Part shown: positions 46,089 through 56,925 of the stretch, in pieces
Layout of the letters: each line of letters begins with the position of its first letter
Position numbering within the stretch: position 1 is the stretch's first letter
Assembly (NCBI GenBank): GCA_019359495.1
Contig: JAHHHF010000070.1
Coordinates: forward strand, 124,001-188,000
Direction: 5' to 3'
Origin: Goleter apudmare HA4340-LM2
GTDB lineage: Bacteria; Cyanobacteriota; Cyanobacteriia; Cyanobacteriales; Nostocaceae
Length of the DNA: 64,000 nt
The notes under the pieces: model-generated
The model's input: the letters and a program-made list of their open reading frames with translations, nothing else
The model's database searches: none
What the model was told of the DNA's origin: nothing
Position numbers and translations under genes: made by a program

Positions 46089-47189
46089 TTAGTTGCTGAC
46101 ACCAGAAGCCGCTAGCTCTGCTAAACGTTCCTGTTGGTCTTGAGAGATACAAGATTGGATAACCGTCTCTAAATCGCCTTCCAATACAGGGTTAAGAGAA
46201 TAGTTCTGCCCTAAACGGTGGTCAGTTACACGGTTGTCTTTATAATTATAGGTGCGAATTTTTTCTGAGCGCGATCCTGTACCAACCTGCAATCGCCGCA
46301 TGGAAGTTACAGCTTCTTGTTGTTCGCGTAACTTCATCTCATACAACTTCGCCCGCAAAATTTGCATCGCCCGTTCTTTGTTTTGTAACTGGCTGCGTTC
46401 TTCTGTACAGAAAATCCGGATGCCAGTTGGTTTGTGGTACAAGTCAGCAGCAGTTTCTACCTTGTTGACGTTTTGTCCACCAGCACCACCAGAACGGGCT
46501 GTACTCATTTCAATATCTTTGGGATCAATGTGGATTTCCACATCATCCACCTCTGGCATGATCGCTACCGTTGCTGTGGAAGTGTGAACTCGTCCGCCTG
46601 CTTCTGTGGCTGGTACACGCTGCACGCGATGTACTCCGGCTTCAAACTTGAGTTTGCTGTAAACGTTGTCACCCTGAATTTCCAGAATTACCTCTTTAAA
46701 GCCCCCCATTTCACCTAGTGACTCGCTCACTAGTTTTACTTTCCAGCCTTGCACATCAGCATAGCGAGAGTACATCCGCAGCAGATCTCCTGCCCAGATA
46801 CTGGCCTCATCACCGCCAGTCCCAGCGCGAATTTCTAACATGATATTTTTATCATCATTAGGATCACGGGGTAGCAGCAACACCTTCAAACGAGCCTCTA
46901 GGTATTCTAGCTTTTGCTCCAGTTCATTTACTTCTAGGGCGGCTATTTCCTGCAACTCCGGATCACTATTTGCCTCTTTAAGTACCTGACGTGCTCCTAT
47001 TAATTCTTCCTGGGCAGTTTTCCAAGTTTCGTAGGTATTGACCACTTCTTCTAACGAAGAACGAGACTTAGCAATTTTTTGATACTCATCAGGATTTTTT
47101 GCAGTATCGGGGTCAGCAAGGCGACGTGTTAATTCATTAAAGGTTTGTTCAACGGATTTAAGTTTCTCCAGCAGGTATGATTCAGCCAT
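46089..47189 (-). CDS. prfA: Peptide chain release factor 1
   Basis: 366 residues from ATG 47189; the frame extends 10 codons upstream but [20 protein letters not shown] is the family start. It reads UAA/UAG: the PAT tripeptide of RF-1 is in [17 protein letters not shown], and the catalytic GGQ is in [16 protein letters not shown]. The N-terminal coiled region and the C-terminal [18 protein letters not shown] also fit. It is last in the translation gene cluster, separated from rpmE by a terminator, so it probably has its own promoter. Confidence 0.95.
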   Translation of the reverse strand: MAESYLLEKLKSVEQTFNELTRRLADPDTAKNPDEYQKIAKSRSSLEEVVNTYETWKTAQEELIGARQVLKEANSDPELQEIAALEVNELEQKLEYLEARLKVLLLPRDPNDDKNIMLEIRAGTGGDEASIWAGDLLRMYSRYADVQGWKVKLVSESLGEMGGFKEVILEIQGDNVYSKLKFEAGVHRVQRVPATEAGGRVHTSTATVAIMPEVDDVEIHIDPKDIEMSTARSGGAGGQNVNKVETAADLYHKPTGIRIFCTEERSQLQNKERAMQILRAKLYEMKLREQQEAVTSMRRLQVGTGSRSEKIRTYNYKDNRVTDHRLGQNYSLNPVLEGDLETVIQSCISQDQQERLAELAASGVSN

Positions 47190-47371
47190 AACGAGTACAA
47201 CGCTCCATAAAAATAACAAGTTGGCTCAGACAGTAACAGCTATCAGTTATGCAGCTATCAGTTAACAGCTTCATCGTTTCCCGACATTCCACATCAATTA
47301 CAGGTGAGTGTTTTTGTGGTTGATTTTTTCAACACTTCTACGACTGATAACTGTTCACTGGTGACTGATTT

Positions 47372-47403
47372 AAATGAAAATCGACCCAGCAGACGCAGGG
47401 TCG
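47372..47403 (-). terminator. Rho-independent terminator after rpmE
   Basis: CGACCC (47382-47387) pairs with GGGTCG (47398-47403), loop of 10; read on the minus strand it is followed by ATTTTCATTT. It lies 24 bp past the rpmE stop and ends the long ribosomal transcript. Confidence 0.75.
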
Positions 47404-47426
47404 TCGTTAACAGCAGAGCCAACCCG

Positions 47427-47666
47427 CTACTTTTTCTTTTTAGTGTCTGATGTTTGCTCGCCAGACATACCGTATTTGCGGAGGAAGCGCTCCACACGAC
47501 CTTCGGTGTCAATAATCTTCTGAGTACCAGTGTAAAATGGGTGGTTTCCAGACCAAACATCTACGTGCAATTCTGGCTTAGTAGAGCCAACAGTTGTCAC
47601 AACTTGACCGTTGCAGTAAACTTTAGCTTCTGGATACCACTGGGGATGAATATCAGGTTTTGCCAT
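47427..47666 (-). CDS. rpmE: 50S ribosomal protein L31
   Basis: 79 residues: MAKPDIHPQWYPEAKVYCNG at the start and DVWSGNHPFYTGTQKIIDTE in the middle. Only one cysteine is present, so this is the zinc-free (C-) form. The C-terminal tail ends in four lysines. It follows rpsI by 116 bp, the spacer containing heptamer-like repeats (AATACC/AATAGCC). Confidence 0.95.
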   Translation of the reverse strand: MAKPDIHPQWYPEAKVYCNGQVVTTVGSTKPELHVDVWSGNHPFYTGTQKIIDTEGRVERFLRKYGMSGEQTSDTKKKK

Positions 47667-47782
47667 TGTTCCTTTTGTGGTGAATCTATATAAATTATAA
47701 CTTTCAGCTGGTAATGGAGATTAGAGACTGGGGACTAGGAATCATGAACAATGCCCAATACCTAATACCCAATAGCCAATCC

Positions 47783-48199
47783 CTATCGCTTGGAGTACTG
47801 GGGCGCTTTCCGGGCTTTGTGCAGACCGTACTTTTTCCGCTCTTTGGCTCTGGGATCACGAGTCAGGTAGCCTTCTGTTTTTAAAGGTGAGCGATTATCG
47901 GGGTCTAGTTGACACAAAGCGCGGGCAACCCCCAGGCGAATGGAATCTGCCTGTCCGGTCAAACCGCCACCTTCAGCTTTGACTAAAATGTCGTACTCGC
48001 TTTCTAGTCCCAGAGTTTCCAAAGGGGCTTTGATTACTCCCAAATAGTTGGCGTTGAATTGGAAATACAACTCTCCGTCCTTGCTATTCACAATTAGCTT
48101 ACCTTCGCCTGGAACCAATCGTACCCGTGCGATCGCGGACTTACGGCGTCCAGTGCCCCAATATACGGCGCGACCACTGTTAGTTTCTGCGACTACCAT
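47783..48199 (-). CDS. rpsI: 30S ribosomal protein S9
   Basis: 138 residues. Family blocks [39 protein letters not shown] and the basic C-terminal tail [17 protein letters not shown], whose final KR reaches the P-site tRNA. The ATG shares a base with the rplM stop (TAATG), so the two are translationally coupled. L13 and S9 are paired in almost all bacteria. Confidence 0.97.
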   Translation of the reverse strand: MVVAETNSGRAVYWGTGRRKSAIARVRLVPGEGKLIVNSKDGELYFQFNANYLGVIKAPLETLGLESEYDILVKAEGGGLTGQADSIRLGVARALCQLDPDNRSPLKTEGYLTRDPRAKERKKYGLHKARKAPQYSKR

Positions 48200-48657
48200 T
48201 AATTTTCTGCTCCCGGAATTGTATTGATTTTGAGTTCTTTGGGTTGTTGGGCTGCATGGGGGTGAGTAGGCCCGGCATAAACTTTCAATTTGGTGAACAG
48301 GTGTTTACCCATGCTATTTTTGGGCAGCATACCTTTGACAGCTTGTTCTACAATCCTTTCTGGTATGCGCTGTTGCAGCTTGGCAAAAGTTTCTGTCTTC
48401 ATCCCACCAGGACGTCCTGAATGACGACGGTAGAGTTTTTGAGTCCGCTTTTTGCCCGTGACGGCAATTCTTTCGGCATTAATGACAATGACGAAATCAC
48501 CTGTATCTATGTGGGGCGTAAATTCAGCCTTCTTTTTACCTCTGAGAATCATGGCAATTTCGCTAGCGAGGCGTCCGAGGCGTTGGTCAGTGGCGTCTAC
48601 TATGTACCACTCGTGCTCAAGGGCTTCTTGAGGAGGAAGGTATGTTTTACTACTCAT
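48199..48657 (-). CDS. rplM: 50S ribosomal protein L13
   Basis: 152 residues. Family motifs [59 protein letters not shown] and [20 protein letters not shown]. Assembly protein of the 50S subunit. It is separated from truA by 16 bp, so it belongs to the rplQ-truA-rplM-rpsI segment of the operon. Confidence 0.97.
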   Translation of the reverse strand: MSSKTYLPPQEALEHEWYIVDATDQRLGRLASEIAMILRGKKKAEFTPHIDTGDFVIVINAERIAVTGKKRTQKLYRRHSGRPGGMKTETFAKLQQRIPERIVEQAVKGMLPKNSMGKHLFTKLKVYAGPTHPHAAQQPKELKINTIPGAEN

Positions 48658-48673
48658 TATTGTTTGTCCTTTG

Positions 48674-49585
48674 TCATTTGTGCTCTTTTACAAAGTTTTC
48701 ATTAGAGGCAGCTTCTGCTGAAACTTTGTGCTTGGTCATTAGACTTTTGCCTATTGACTCTTGATTAATAATGAACTTTGGTAAGATGTCGTACCAAATC
48801 TCTGGGGGAAAGGGAAAATTTGGATAACCGATTCGCAATAAGCATAAGCCTTGGGGCGGTGCGGCATATTTGACTTCTTCCCGGCGTTTTTCTTGCCAAA
48901 GTTGGGTGAAGTTGTCCAGGGTGCGTTGTCCAGAACCTACCTGTACTAGCATCCCTACCAAGAGCCGCACCATGCCATACAAAAATCCATTTGCTTGAAT
49001 TTCAATATGGATAAACGGCCCACTGCGAAGACACTCTGCTGCTTGTACTTCTACCCAGGAATGCGATCGCTTTGAACCAGCGCGATGAAAAGCTGCCAAA
49101 TCATGCTTTCCTAGCAGAGGTTTTAAGGCCGCTTGGATTAAGGATTCATCCAAGGGTGCATAATAATAATGCCAACTTAATGGCGTCACAAACAAGTTCG
49201 GCCTGTCTTCAGTAAACAGTGTGTAGCGATACCGTCGATAAGCTGCACTAAAGCGGGCGTGCCAACGGCTACTTACACTTGCTGAAGCTCTGATTAATAT
49301 ATCTTGAGGTAGATAGCTATTAAGAATAGTTGCCCATTTGTGCGCCGGGATTAAGCCTGTGGCTTCAAAATGGGCTACTTGAGCTGCGGCATGAACTCCG
49401 GCATCAGTACGCCCAGCACCATGTAGTACCACATGATACCCAAGAATTTTTGCAATAGCTATTTCTATTTCTTCTTGAACTGTACGTTGATTTTTTTGCC
49501 GTTGCCAGCCATGAAAACGAGTGCCCAGGTATTGGATTACCAGGGCTACTCTGTGAGTTGGTGTAGGCTGGTGGCTTTCTAACAT
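48674..49585 (-). CDS. truA: tRNA pseudouridine(38-40) synthase
   Basis: 303 residues, about 25 longer than usual at the C-terminus (tail [15 protein letters not shown]). It isomerises uridines 38-40 in tRNA anticodon arms. The catalytic aspartate Asp61 is in [26 protein letters not shown] and [17 protein letters not shown] are further family blocks. Its place between rplQ and rplM is the common arrangement in cyanobacteria. The upstream spacer has TTGGTCA/TTTGTTA heptamers. Confidence 0.95.
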   Translation of the reverse strand: MLESHQPTPTHRVALVIQYLGTRFHGWQRQKNQRTVQEEIEIAIAKILGYHVVLHGAGRTDAGVHAAAQVAHFEATGLIPAHKWATILNSYLPQDILIRASASVSSRWHARFSAAYRRYRYTLFTEDRPNLFVTPLSWHYYYAPLDESLIQAALKPLLGKHDLAAFHRAGSKRSHSWVEVQAAECLRSGPFIHIEIQANGFLYGMVRLLVGMLVQVGSGQRTLDNFTQLWQEKRREEVKYAAPPQGLCLLRIGYPNFPFPPEIWYDILPKFIINQESIGKSLMTKHKVSAEAASNENFVKEHK

Positions 49586-49590
49586 ACATG

Positions 49591-49660
49591 TTGTTTGTCA
49601 TTGGTCATTGGTCATTTGTTATTTATCCAAGATTTTTAACTAATAACTAATGACTCTTGA
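49591..49660. repeat. STRR-type heptamers between truA and rplQ
   Basis: Degenerate copies of TTGTCAT, TGGTCAT and TAATGAC fill the spacer between these two genes of the alpha operon. Confidence 0.65.
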
Positions 49661-49670
49661 CTTAATTGAC

Positions 49671-50021
49671 TTAAACCAGTTCAATAATCGCCATCTCAGC
49701 ATTATCGCCCCGACGAGGAACCGTATGCAGGATACGGGTATAACCACCTTGGCGATTAGCATACCGAGTGGGCGCTTGCTCAAACAGAGCATGAACTAGT
49801 TGTTTGTCGTAGATATAGCCCAGGGCTTCTCGGCGAGCTGCTAAGGAGCCTTCCTTGGCTAAAGTGATCATTTTGTCAACTTCACTTCGCAAAACTTTAG
49901 CTCGCACTAAAGTGGTGGTGATTCTGCCATGACGTACTAGTTCTGTGGTCAGCGCACGTAGCAGAGCGCGGCGCTGGTCTGCTGGCTTACCAAGTTTTTT
50001 GATTCGATTCCGATGACGCAT
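49671..50021 (-). CDS. rplQ: 50S ribosomal protein L17
   Basis: 116 residues. [40 protein letters not shown] and the C-terminal [20 protein letters not shown] are diagnostic. It follows rpoA by 33 bp, the standard bacterial rpoA-rplQ pair. Confidence 0.97.
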   Translation of the reverse strand: MRHRNRIKKLGKPADQRRALLRALTTELVRHGRITTTLVRAKVLRSEVDKMITLAKEGSLAARREALGYIYDKQLVHALFEQAPTRYANRQGGYTRILHTVPRRGDNAEMAIIELV

Positions 50022-50054
50022 AATAACGCACTATGAATTGTTAACGGTTTGGGT

Positions 50055-51002
50055 TTAGCTGTGTTTAGAGCTTCTTTCTTGGGGCAGAGTAATGCCTAAG
50101 CGTCGCTGTAAAGCTTCAACTACTTCTTCCGCTGACTTCTGACCAAAGTTTTTAATTTCTAATAGGTCTTCTTGGGTATAATCCAACAAGTCGGCTACAG
50201 AGTTAACTTGCGCTCGTTTCAGACAGTTGTATGCCCGTACAGAAAGCTGCAATTCTTCGATCGGAATTTGAGCAGTTGGGTCATCCGGAATATCTGAGCC
50301 GATATCTGTTGGTTCTAGTGAGATATCTTTCAATGGGTTGAACAGATCTACTAGAATACCAGCAGCAGATGATAGGGCTTCCTGGGGGGAGAGACTACCA
50401 TTTGTCCAAACTTCTAACAGCAGTCGGTCTTTGGTGATGGAGCCATCCGCACGGGCTTCTTCGACGCTGTAGTTAACTTTTCGCACTGGCATAAATACCG
50501 AGTCGATTTGGAGAAAGTCTAAAGATGTAGCTTCTTCACGTCCTCGCTCTACAGTGCGATAGCCTTTACCTTTTTCGATGCGGAATTCCATTTCCAGCTT
50601 CCCGCCCTCCGCCAGGGTAGCTACATACTGGGTAGGATCAACAACTTCCACTTCACTTGGTAAATCAAAATGTGCGGCAGTAACTGTAGCTGGTCCGTTA
50701 ACTAGCAATCTCCCAATTTGGGGTTGTGAGGAATAGCTTTTGAGGATGACTTCCTTCATTTTCATGAGGATTTCCAGCACGTCTTCTCGCACACCCGGAA
50801 CTGTGGCAAACTCGTGTGAGACGCCTGCAATCCTTACTGCTGTAACTGCTGTCCCCTCTAGATTAGACAATAAAACCCGCCTCAAGGCGTTGCCAACTGT
50901 CGTTCCTTGTCCACGTTCTAGAGGTTCGAGGACAAATTTACTGTAGTGGCTTCGACTTTCTTCAGTATTAGACTCTACACATTCAATTTGAAATTGCGCC
51001 AC
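50055..51002 (-). CDS. rpoA: RNA polymerase alpha subunit
   Basis: 315 residues. The N-terminal dimerisation domain (about 1-230) has GQGTTVGNALRRVLLSNLEG, the core alpha motif. After a linker (about 235-250, SDIPDDPTAQIPIEEL), the C-terminal domain (LSVRAYNCLKRAQVNSVADL; EDLLEIKNFGQKSAEEVVEA) binds UP elements and activators. ATG 51002 fits. A 314-bp gap separates it from rpsK, unusual in this operon and perhaps carrying a separate promoter. Confidence 0.97.
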   Translation of the reverse strand: MAQFQIECVESNTEESRSHYSKFVLEPLERGQGTTVGNALRRVLLSNLEGTAVTAVRIAGVSHEFATVPGVREDVLEILMKMKEVILKSYSSQPQIGRLLVNGPATVTAAHFDLPSEVEVVDPTQYVATLAEGGKLEMEFRIEKGKGYRTVERGREEATSLDFLQIDSVFMPVRKVNYSVEEARADGSITKDRLLLEVWTNGSLSPQEALSSAAGILVDLFNPLKDISLEPTDIGSDIPDDPTAQIPIEELQLSVRAYNCLKRAQVNSVADLLDYTQEDLLEIKNFGQKSAEEVVEALQRRLGITLPQERSSKHS

Positions 51003-51316
51003 GGAGTTGCCTCCCTTGTTTTAAGGTGCTGCTAACAGGCAAATCAATTGCCTCCCGAATTTATTTCTTATCCTGAGATGGTCTTATGTATATCAAACAT
51101 TCAACTATTCATCTCATGGTTGCTCATAATATCTTGGGTTTCTCGAAGTTGAGCAGTCCTCCCACTAGGAGGATCTGTCGGTATATTTGTCACCCAAGCT
51201 TGACATAGTTTATCAACCTTCATCCTGCGATCGCAGCACACTAACCGTTCCAGCAACTATCACAGGTGTGTTTTCTCTGCTCTAACTTCTTGTCTACACC
51301 GCCTCACAGTTGGGTT
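51003..51316. other. Long spacer between rpsK and rpoA
   Basis: 314 bp where other bacteria have rpsD or a short gap. On the minus strand there is a hairpin of the form TCCTCC-tagt-GGGAGGA around 51155-51172 and a 40-codon frame (MKVDKLCQAWVTN...) with weak support. It could hold a promoter or leader for rpoA; no clear terminator. Confidence 0.4.
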
Positions 51317-51712
51317 TTAAACTCGGCGGCGCTTAGGCGGACGACAACCATTATGAGGAATTGGAGTAATATCCCGAATCAGTGTAATTTCCAGTCCTGC
51401 TCCTTGGAGGGCGCGGATCGCAGTTTCTCTACCTGCTCCTGGACCACTAACCATGACCTCAATTTGGCGCATTCCTTGATCTATAGCTCGACGAGCAGCG
51501 CTTTCTGCGGCGGTTTGTGCCGCAAAGGGAGTTCCTTTTTTTGCCCCTTTAAAACCGCTAGAACCTGCACTTGCCCAAGAGATAACATCACCGTTTTGAT
51601 CGGTAATGGTGACAATGCTATTGTTGAAAGTAGACTGGATGTAGGCAACCCCGTTGGGTACGTTCCGTTTCTGCTTTTTGCTCCCAGATTTTTTAGTTGG
51701 TTGTCGCGCCAT
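51317..51712 (-). CDS. rpsK: 30S ribosomal protein S11
   Basis: 131 residues. [60 protein letters not shown] and the end [15 protein letters not shown] are family hallmarks. It lies 54 bp after rpsM. Confidence 0.97.
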   Translation of the reverse strand: MARQPTKKSGSKKQKRNVPNGVAYIQSTFNNSIVTITDQNGDVISWASAGSSGFKGAKKGTPFAAQTAAESAARRAIDQGMRQIEVMVSGPGAGRETAIRALQGAGLEITLIRDITPIPHNGCRPPKRRRV

Positions 51713-51766
51713 ATTTGTGTAGGTAATTTAAGGTAAAACTTGCTTCTATTAACAAGCGTGGAAATT

Positions 51767-52147
51767 TTATTTGCCTGGTGCTTTCTTCTTACCAGCCACG
51801 GTCTGCCTTCTCCCCCGACGGGTTCTAGCATTGGTACGGGTTCTTTGTCCTCTTACTGGTAAGCCCATACGATGACGGCGTCCCCTGTAAGTACCAATGT
51901 CAACCAGGCGCTTGATATTAAGTGATTCCCAGCGCCGCAAGTCCCCTTCAACTTGGTAGTTGCTTTCTATTTCTCCCCGTAGGGCAGCAACATCGGCATC
52001 ATTTAGGTCTTTAACACGGGTGTCTGGGTTGACACCTGTAGCCGCTAAAATTTCATGCGATCTAGATAATCCAATTCCGTAGATATATGTCAGACCAATT
52101 TCGACGCGTTTATCGCGTGGAAGGTCTACTCCGGCAATCCGTGCCAC
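51767..52147 (-). CDS. rpsM: 30S ribosomal protein S13
   Basis: 126 residues from GTG 52147. The frame is open to 52201, but S13 proteins begin (M)[20 protein letters not shown], and a GAGAGGGAGAG ribosome site lies just upstream of this GTG. The C-terminus [20 protein letters not shown] and the basic TARTRRGRR-type tail fit. It binds the head of 16S rRNA and contacts the P-site tRNA. Confidence 0.95.
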   Translation of the reverse strand: MARIAGVDLPRDKRVEIGLTYIYGIGLSRSHEILAATGVNPDTRVKDLNDADVAALRGEIESNYQVEGDLRRWESLNIKRLVDIGTYRGRRHRMGLPVRGQRTRTNARTRRGRRQTVAGKKKAPGK

Positions 52148-52257
52148 AATTAATCTCTCCCTCTCTCGCAATTGCTGTAGAAAAAATGCGATTAATCGCA
52201 TTTTGATTTTTTAGTGCTGTCTGTTCTGCCACTGCACCGACTCTGCTGGTCAGAGCG

Positions 52258-52371
52258 TTAGCCTTGACGTTGCTTGTGCTTGGGGTTAACGCAAATCACC
52301 ATGACGCGACCACGACGTTTGATCACGTTACACTTTTCACAGATTTTTTTGACTGAAGCTCTGACTTTCAT
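52258..52371 (-). CDS. rpmJ: 50S ribosomal protein L36
   Basis: 37 residues: starts [20 protein letters not shown] and ends [15 protein letters not shown]. The zinc-binding C-x2-C...C...H set (Cys11, Cys14, Cys27, His33) is complete, so this is the zinc form. It lies between infA and rpsM as usual. The reading frame is too short for most ORF cut-offs. Confidence 0.96.
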   Translation of the reverse strand: MKVRASVKKICEKCNVIKRRGRVMVICVNPKHKQRQG

Positions 52372-52488
52372 GCCTTTAGTACTTGACTCCAAATAGTAAA
52401 TTATAGCATTTTTAAGGAAAATAGTCAGTTACACTGACTAGGAAACACCCAAAGAGTTCGTTAATATGATAATATTCTTTACATAAAC

Positions 52489-52713
52489 TTACTTCTTGCG
52501 TAGTCGATAAGTAATTCTACCCTTTGTCAAGTCATAGGGAGTTAACTCTACTTTGACGCGATCGCCAGGTAAAATCTTGATGTAATTACGGCGGATTTTG
52601 CCGGAAATATGTGCGAGTACGTTAAAGCCATTGTCTAAGTCAACGCGAAACATCGCATTGGGCAATGACTCTGTAACTGTACCTTCCATCTCAATCAAAT
52701 CTTGCTTAGACAA
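52489..52713 (-). CDS. infA: Translation initiation factor IF-1
   Basis: 74 residues, single OB fold: [40 protein letters not shown] and [20 protein letters not shown]. It blocks the A site during initiation. It is 222 bp downstream of adk, so it may have its own promoter, and 117 bp upstream of rpmJ. Confidence 0.97.
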
Positions 52714-52935
52714 TTTGTTCTTTCCTCAACTCAACAATCTCCGTTCTGTTACAGGATCTTTACCTGCAAAAGAACACATTTTAGGAAATATATCAACAGT
52801 TTATTAATATATCTTAGCGAAATTTTGCATTAGTCCTGGACAGATTGTAGAGATGGGGGAGCAGGGGAAGATGGGGGTGCGAATTTAAACTATTTTCCTG
52901 CCTCATCCTCCTCATCTCTCTAATTTTCTTCATCC

Positions 52936-53487
52936 TCAAGCAATCACTTTTTGTAGTTCAGTAGTGACTGCTTCTAGGGATTGATTGCCATTGACAGTTA
53001 GAAGTTTTTGGCGATCGCGGTAGTAATCAATCAAAGGCGCAGTTTCTTGACGGTACACTTCCAGACGACGACGAATCACTTCTTCGTGATCATCTTTTCT
53101 ACCGCGTGCCAATAAACGTGCGATCACAACGTCATCTGGTGCATCCAGGTTGACCACCCTTTCGCCACCTTGGCCTGTCTTTACCAGCAATCCCTCTAGG
53201 AAAACCGCTTGTGTAACTTTGCGAGGAAAGCCATCGAGAATCCAACCAGATTGGGCGTCTGGTTGACTGAGGCGTTCCTCTACTAAGTCTTGCACCAACT
53301 GGTCAGGGACTAACTCACCACTGTTGACATATTTTTGAGCCTTAATGCCCAGAGGCGTTTGCTCTTTCATGGCTTGCCTTAATATTTCACCCGTGGAAAC
53401 ATGGGGAATATCCAACTTTTCAGCCAAGGTTTGAGCTTGAGTTCCCTTACCAGATCCAGGCGGTCCCAAGAAGATTAATCGCGTCAC
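52936..53487 (-). CDS. adk: Adenylate kinase (short form)
   Basis: 183 residues; phosphorylates AMP with ATP. P-loop [17 protein letters not shown]-binding [17 protein letters not shown] and [13 protein letters not shown], and [18 protein letters not shown] where long-form enzymes have the LID domain; the zinc/LID insert is absent. The start is GTG 53487, which shares one base with the secY stop (TAGTG), so translation is coupled. The secY-adk pair is conserved in bacteria. Confidence 0.96.
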   Translation of the reverse strand: MTRLIFLGPPGSGKGTQAQTLAEKLDIPHVSTGEILRQAMKEQTPLGIKAQKYVNSGELVPDQLVQDLVEERLSQPDAQSGWILDGFPRKVTQAVFLEGLLVKTGQGGERVVNLDAPDDVVIARLLARGRKDDHEEVIRRRLEVYRQETAPLIDYYRDRQKLLTVNGNQSLEAVTTELQKVIA

Positions 53488-54800
53488 TATTGTTTCACCA
53501 TTCCTTCATAACGCTGAGAGATGACGTAGGTTTGGACTTGTTTGGCGGTCTCAATTGCCACACCAACTAGTATCAATAAAGAGGTAGCACCCAATCCCTT
53601 AAAAGTCGGTACGCCTAAAGCACTTTCCACAGCCGTGGGGATAATAGCCACGAAGCCCAAAAAGATCGCACCCAAGAAAGTGAGTCGATTGATCACTCGC
53701 TCAATATATTCACTGGTCGCTTTACCAGGACGGATTCCGGGAATACTAGAACCCATTTTCTTCAAATTCTGCGCTACATCTACAGGGTTGACAATCAACG
53801 AAGAATAGAAGTAGCTAAAGAAAACAATAGAAATTAAGTACACCAGGGCATAAGCCCAAGCCTGAGAGCCACCAGGACTGAGATAGTTGTTCACAATGTT
53901 CGCCAATTCTGGATTTTTGGTGAAGTTAGCGATCAAAAGTGGCAAACTCAAGATGGCAGCAGCAAAGATAATTGGCATCACGCCCCCGGAAATTAACCGC
54001 AGGGGTAGATAACTACGCTGTTCTGCCAATACTCGACGACCTACTTGGCGACGGGCGGAGATAATGGGGATGCGGCGAACTCCTTCCTGAACAAACACAA
54101 TCCCAACAATCGTTGCTAAGAACACTAAAACCAGTACGATGACACGCCCGACAATTTCTCTACCGCCGACCTGAACTAGGTCGATGGTATCACCCAAAGA
54201 TTTTGGTAGGGAAGCAACAATGTTGACAAAAATCAACAATGATGCACCATTACCAAGACCACGCTCTGTGATTAGTTCCGAAGCCCACATCACAAACATG
54301 GAACCGGCAACGAGAGCGATCGCTGTTTCCGCTACAAATATTGGCCCTGGATTTAAGGCAAATTGCTGCAAGAATAAGGCTGAAAAAGCTGTACTTTGAA
54401 TAATTGCCCAACCTAAAGTCACATAGCGGGTAATTTGAGAAATTTTCCGCCGACCGGCTTCCCCTTCATTTTTCTGTAAATTTTCTAAAGATGGAATTGC
54501 CGCCGTGAGTAATTGGATAATAATGGACGCATTAATAAAGGGCAAAATCCCTAAGGCAAAGATTCCTAAAGTCGAAAGTCCCCGCCCAGAAAAGATATCC
54601 AATAAACCGAATATGGAGTTATTCTCGGAGATAGCCTCGGCAAATCTCTCACGATTAATTCCAGGAACAGGTAAAAAGATGCCTAAGCGAACCAAAATTA
54701 AAATACCGACGGTGACGAGCAGCCGACCTCTGAGTCCAGCTGCTTGTGCCATCTGCATAAAAGTTTCTTGAGCCGTGGGGGCTTTATCTCGACTGATCAT
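53487..54800 (-). CDS. secY: Protein translocase subunit SecY
   Basis: 437 residues with ten membrane helices. Family blocks: [32 protein letters not shown] (plug/TM2), [20 protein letters not shown] and [20 protein letters not shown]. It forms the Sec channel in both cytoplasmic and thylakoid membranes of cyanobacteria. It follows rplO by 56 bp. Confidence 0.97.
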   Translation of the reverse strand: MISRDKAPTAQETFMQMAQAAGLRGRLLVTVGILILVRLGIFLPVPGINRERFAEAISENNSIFGLLDIFSGRGLSTLGIFALGILPFINASIIIQLLTAAIPSLENLQKNEGEAGRRKISQITRYVTLGWAIIQSTAFSALFLQQFALNPGPIFVAETAIALVAGSMFVMWASELITERGLGNGASLLIFVNIVASLPKSLGDTIDLVQVGGREIVGRVIVLVLVFLATIVGIVFVQEGVRRIPIISARRQVGRRVLAEQRSYLPLRLISGGVMPIIFAAAILSLPLLIANFTKNPELANIVNNYLSPGGSQAWAYALVYLISIVFFSYFYSSLIVNPVDVAQNLKKMGSSIPGIRPGKATSEYIERVINRLTFLGAIFLGFVAIIPTAVESALGVPTFKGLGATSLLILVGVAIETAKQVQTYVISQRYEGMVKQ

Positions 54801-54856
54801 AGAGTGCTACCTTTAATAGTGAACCAGTCACTGGTAGAGAGTTGGCTTGTTCTGGC

Positions 54857-55303
54857 TCACCCTGAAACTTCCCAACTCCCTCCAGCTGCTTCAATTTTGC
54901 TACGAGCTTGGCCTGTGAAAGCAGCAGCTTTCACTGTGAGCGGAATGCTCAATTCCCCATTACCCAAAATTTTCAACGGGCCCTTGACAGAGGTGATGAT
55001 ACCTGCTGCTTTCAAGGACTCTAAAGTTACTTCTGTATTGGCAGGAAGGGAGGCTAACTTCTCTACATTAATCGTAGTGTAATTTTTCCGATTCACAATC
55101 GGAAAGCCTTTCAACTTAGGTAGACGGCGGTACAGTGGCTGTTGACCCCCTTCAAAACCTGGACGGGTGCCACTACCAGAGCGAGATTTTTGTCCCCGCA
55201 TACCTAGACCAGCACTTGCACCTTGACCGGCAGAAATACCTCTACCTACACGGCGGCGGCGTTTTTTTGAGCCTTTTTGAGGCTTGGCATCGTTGAGTCT
55301 CAT
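54857..55303 (-). CDS. rplO: 50S ribosomal protein L15
   Basis: 148 residues. The N-terminal glycine/arginine-rich extension ([40 protein letters not shown]) threads into 23S rRNA. It directly follows rpsE; rpmD (L30), which stands between rpsE and rplO in E. coli, is missing, as in cyanobacteria generally. Confidence 0.97.
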   Translation of the reverse strand: MRLNDAKPQKGSKKRRRRVGRGISAGQGASAGLGMRGQKSRSGSGTRPGFEGGQQPLYRRLPKLKGFPIVNRKNYTTINVEKLASLPANTEVTLESLKAAGIITSVKGPLKILGNGELSIPLTVKAAAFTGQARSKIEAAGGSWEVSG

Positions 55304-55347
55304 AAGTTAAGTAGTTGTTTGTCATTTGTCAAGGAAAAATGACTACA

Positions 55348-55875
55348 TTAAACAATGTAGAGATTTTCAATGGGGACGCCTCTATCTTCAGCGACCTCGG
55401 TGAAAGTCCGCAATGTAGACAGGGCATTGACTGCGGCTCTGGCATTATTGAGCGGATTGTTGGAGCCAAGTTGCTTGGCTAGGACATTGCGAACTCCTGC
55501 CAATTCCAGCACTGTCCGAACAGCACCACCAGCAATTACACCAGTACCTGGTGCTGCTGGTCGCATGATCACCTTAGCGCCACCACCAGTACCATCAATG
55601 GGATGAGGAATGGAGTTGGATTTAGTGATGGGGATGTCAATCAGATGTTTTTTGCCGTCGGCTACGCCTTTTTTTACGGCACCAATGACATCTGAGGCTT
55701 TGCCTACCCCTACACCAACTTGACCGCGTTCATTACCGACGACGACGATCGCTCGGAAGCTGAGTTTCTTACCGCCTTTGACGACCTTGCTAACGCGTCG
55801 AATCTGAATGACTCGCTCTTGCCAGTTGGTTTCTTCTTTCTTTGCCCTGTTAGCTTTACGACGACCAGTTGCCAT
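55348..55875 (-). CDS. rpsE: 30S ribosomal protein S5
   Basis: 175 residues. Double-stranded-RNA-binding-like N-terminal domain with [20 protein letters not shown] and [20 protein letters not shown], then the C-terminal domain with [20 protein letters not shown] and [20 protein letters not shown]. It affects decoding accuracy. The 99-bp spacer to rplR is full of heptameric repeats. Confidence 0.97.
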   Translation of the reverse strand: MATGRRKANRAKKEETNWQERVIQIRRVSKVVKGGKKLSFRAIVVVGNERGQVGVGVGKASDVIGAVKKGVADGKKHLIDIPITKSNSIPHPIDGTGGGAKVIMRPAAPGTGVIAGGAVRTVLELAGVRNVLAKQLGSNNPLNNARAAVNALSTLRTFTEVAEDRGVPIENLYIV

Positions 55876-55898
55876 AATTTATGCTCTCTCAACGTCAG

Positions 55899-55972
55899 TT
55901 GTCATTTGTCATTCGTCTTTTGTCATTTGTCATTTGTCGAACAACTAATGACCAATGACTAATGACTCATGA
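55899..55972. repeat. STRR heptamers between rpsE and rplR
   Basis: Runs of TGTCATT (about five copies, some degenerate) followed by about five TAATGAC-type copies. They occupy the whole spacer and form an imperfect inverted arrangement (TGTCATT ... AATGACT). Confidence 0.8.
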
Positions 55973-55974
55973 CT

Positions 55975-56337
55975 TTAGAAATCTAAACCAGCCTCGCGTG
56001 CGGCATCAGCCAAGGCTTTGATGCGACCATGATATAGATTACCACCGCGATCAAAGACGACTTTTGTGATGCCTTTTTCTAGCGATCGCGCGGCAATTAA
56101 CTTACCAACTTGCGCTGATGCTTCCTGGTTAGCGCCGGAAGCCAAGCTAGATTTCAACTCTGGTTCTACAGTCGAGGCTGCTACTAAAGTATGTTGTTTA
56201 GTATCATCAATTACCTGAGCATAAATGTGCTCATTGGAGCGAAACACAGCTAACCGTGGACGCTCTGGAGAACCGCTAACTTTACCACGAACACGCCGAT
56301 GGCGACGTTGTTTTGATTCTCTACGAGTAAGTTTCAT
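55975..56337 (-). CDS. rplR: 50S ribosomal protein L18
   Basis: 120 residues. [40 protein letters not shown] and the C-terminal [20 protein letters not shown] are typical; it binds 5S rRNA. It begins 2 bp after the rplF stop. Confidence 0.97.
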   Translation of the reverse strand: MKLTRRESKQRRHRRVRGKVSGSPERPRLAVFRSNEHIYAQVIDDTKQHTLVAASTVEPELKSSLASGANQEASAQVGKLIAARSLEKGITKVVFDRGGNLYHGRIKALADAAREAGLDF

Positions 56338-56339
56338 GT

Positions 56340-56888
56340 TTACTTCTTACCACTCTTACCAGTCTTACCAGCTTTACGTCTGACTACTTCACCGGCATAG
56401 CGAATGCCTTTACCTTTGTAAGGTTCTGGTGGTCGGACGGCACGAATTTTCGCTGCTGTATTACCTACTATTTCTTTGTCATAACCACTGACTATGACGT
56501 TTGTTGTACCTTCTACCGCAAACTGAACGCCCTCCGGCGGGACAATTTGCACTTGATGGCTGTAACCCATATTTAAAACTAGGTTACGCCCTTGTACCTG
56601 TGCCCGATAACCAACGCCTTGAATTTCTAAACGGCGTTGAAAACCTTGAGAGACTCCCTCCACCATGTTGGCAACCAATGTCCGGCTTAAACCGTGTAGT
56701 TGCCTGGATGTGCGGGTTTCATCGCGGCGAGTTACATGTAAGATTTCTCCTTCTTGGGAGACTATGACATTAACAGGCAAATCACGAGAAAGTTCGCCTT
56801 TTGGGCCTTTTACCGCCACCTTTGTGCCATTAATCGTCACTTGGACTTTGGCGGGAATAGTAATTGGACGTTTACCAATACGAGACAT
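56340..56888 (-). CDS. rplF: 50S ribosomal protein L6
   Basis: 182 residues from ATG 56888. The frame extends another 22 codons upstream into repeat sequence, but L6 starts [20 protein letters not shown]. Two tandem L6 domains; the C-terminal signature is [20 protein letters not shown]. It sits next to the sarcin-ricin loop and factor-binding site. The spacer to rpsH is 37 bp with heptamers. Confidence 0.96.
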   Translation of the reverse strand: MSRIGKRPITIPAKVQVTINGTKVAVKGPKGELSRDLPVNVIVSQEGEILHVTRRDETRTSRQLHGLSRTLVANMVEGVSQGFQRRLEIQGVGYRAQVQGRNLVLNMGYSHQVQIVPPEGVQFAVEGTTNVIVSGYDKEIVGNTAAKIRAVRPPEPYKGKGIRYAGEVVRRKAGKTGKSGKK

Positions 56889-56925
56889 GATTTTTTGTCC
56901 TTTGTCTTTAACTAATGACAAATGA

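Noticed and set aside
47294-47560. 88-codon minus-strand frame overlapping rpmE
   Set aside because: It overlaps rpmE and its terminator in a different frame; rpmE is unmistakable.
51114-51236. 40-codon minus-strand frame MKVDKLCQAW... between rpsK and rpoA
   Set aside because: Too short, no clear spacing to a ribosome site and no recognisable family; kept only as a remark on the gap.
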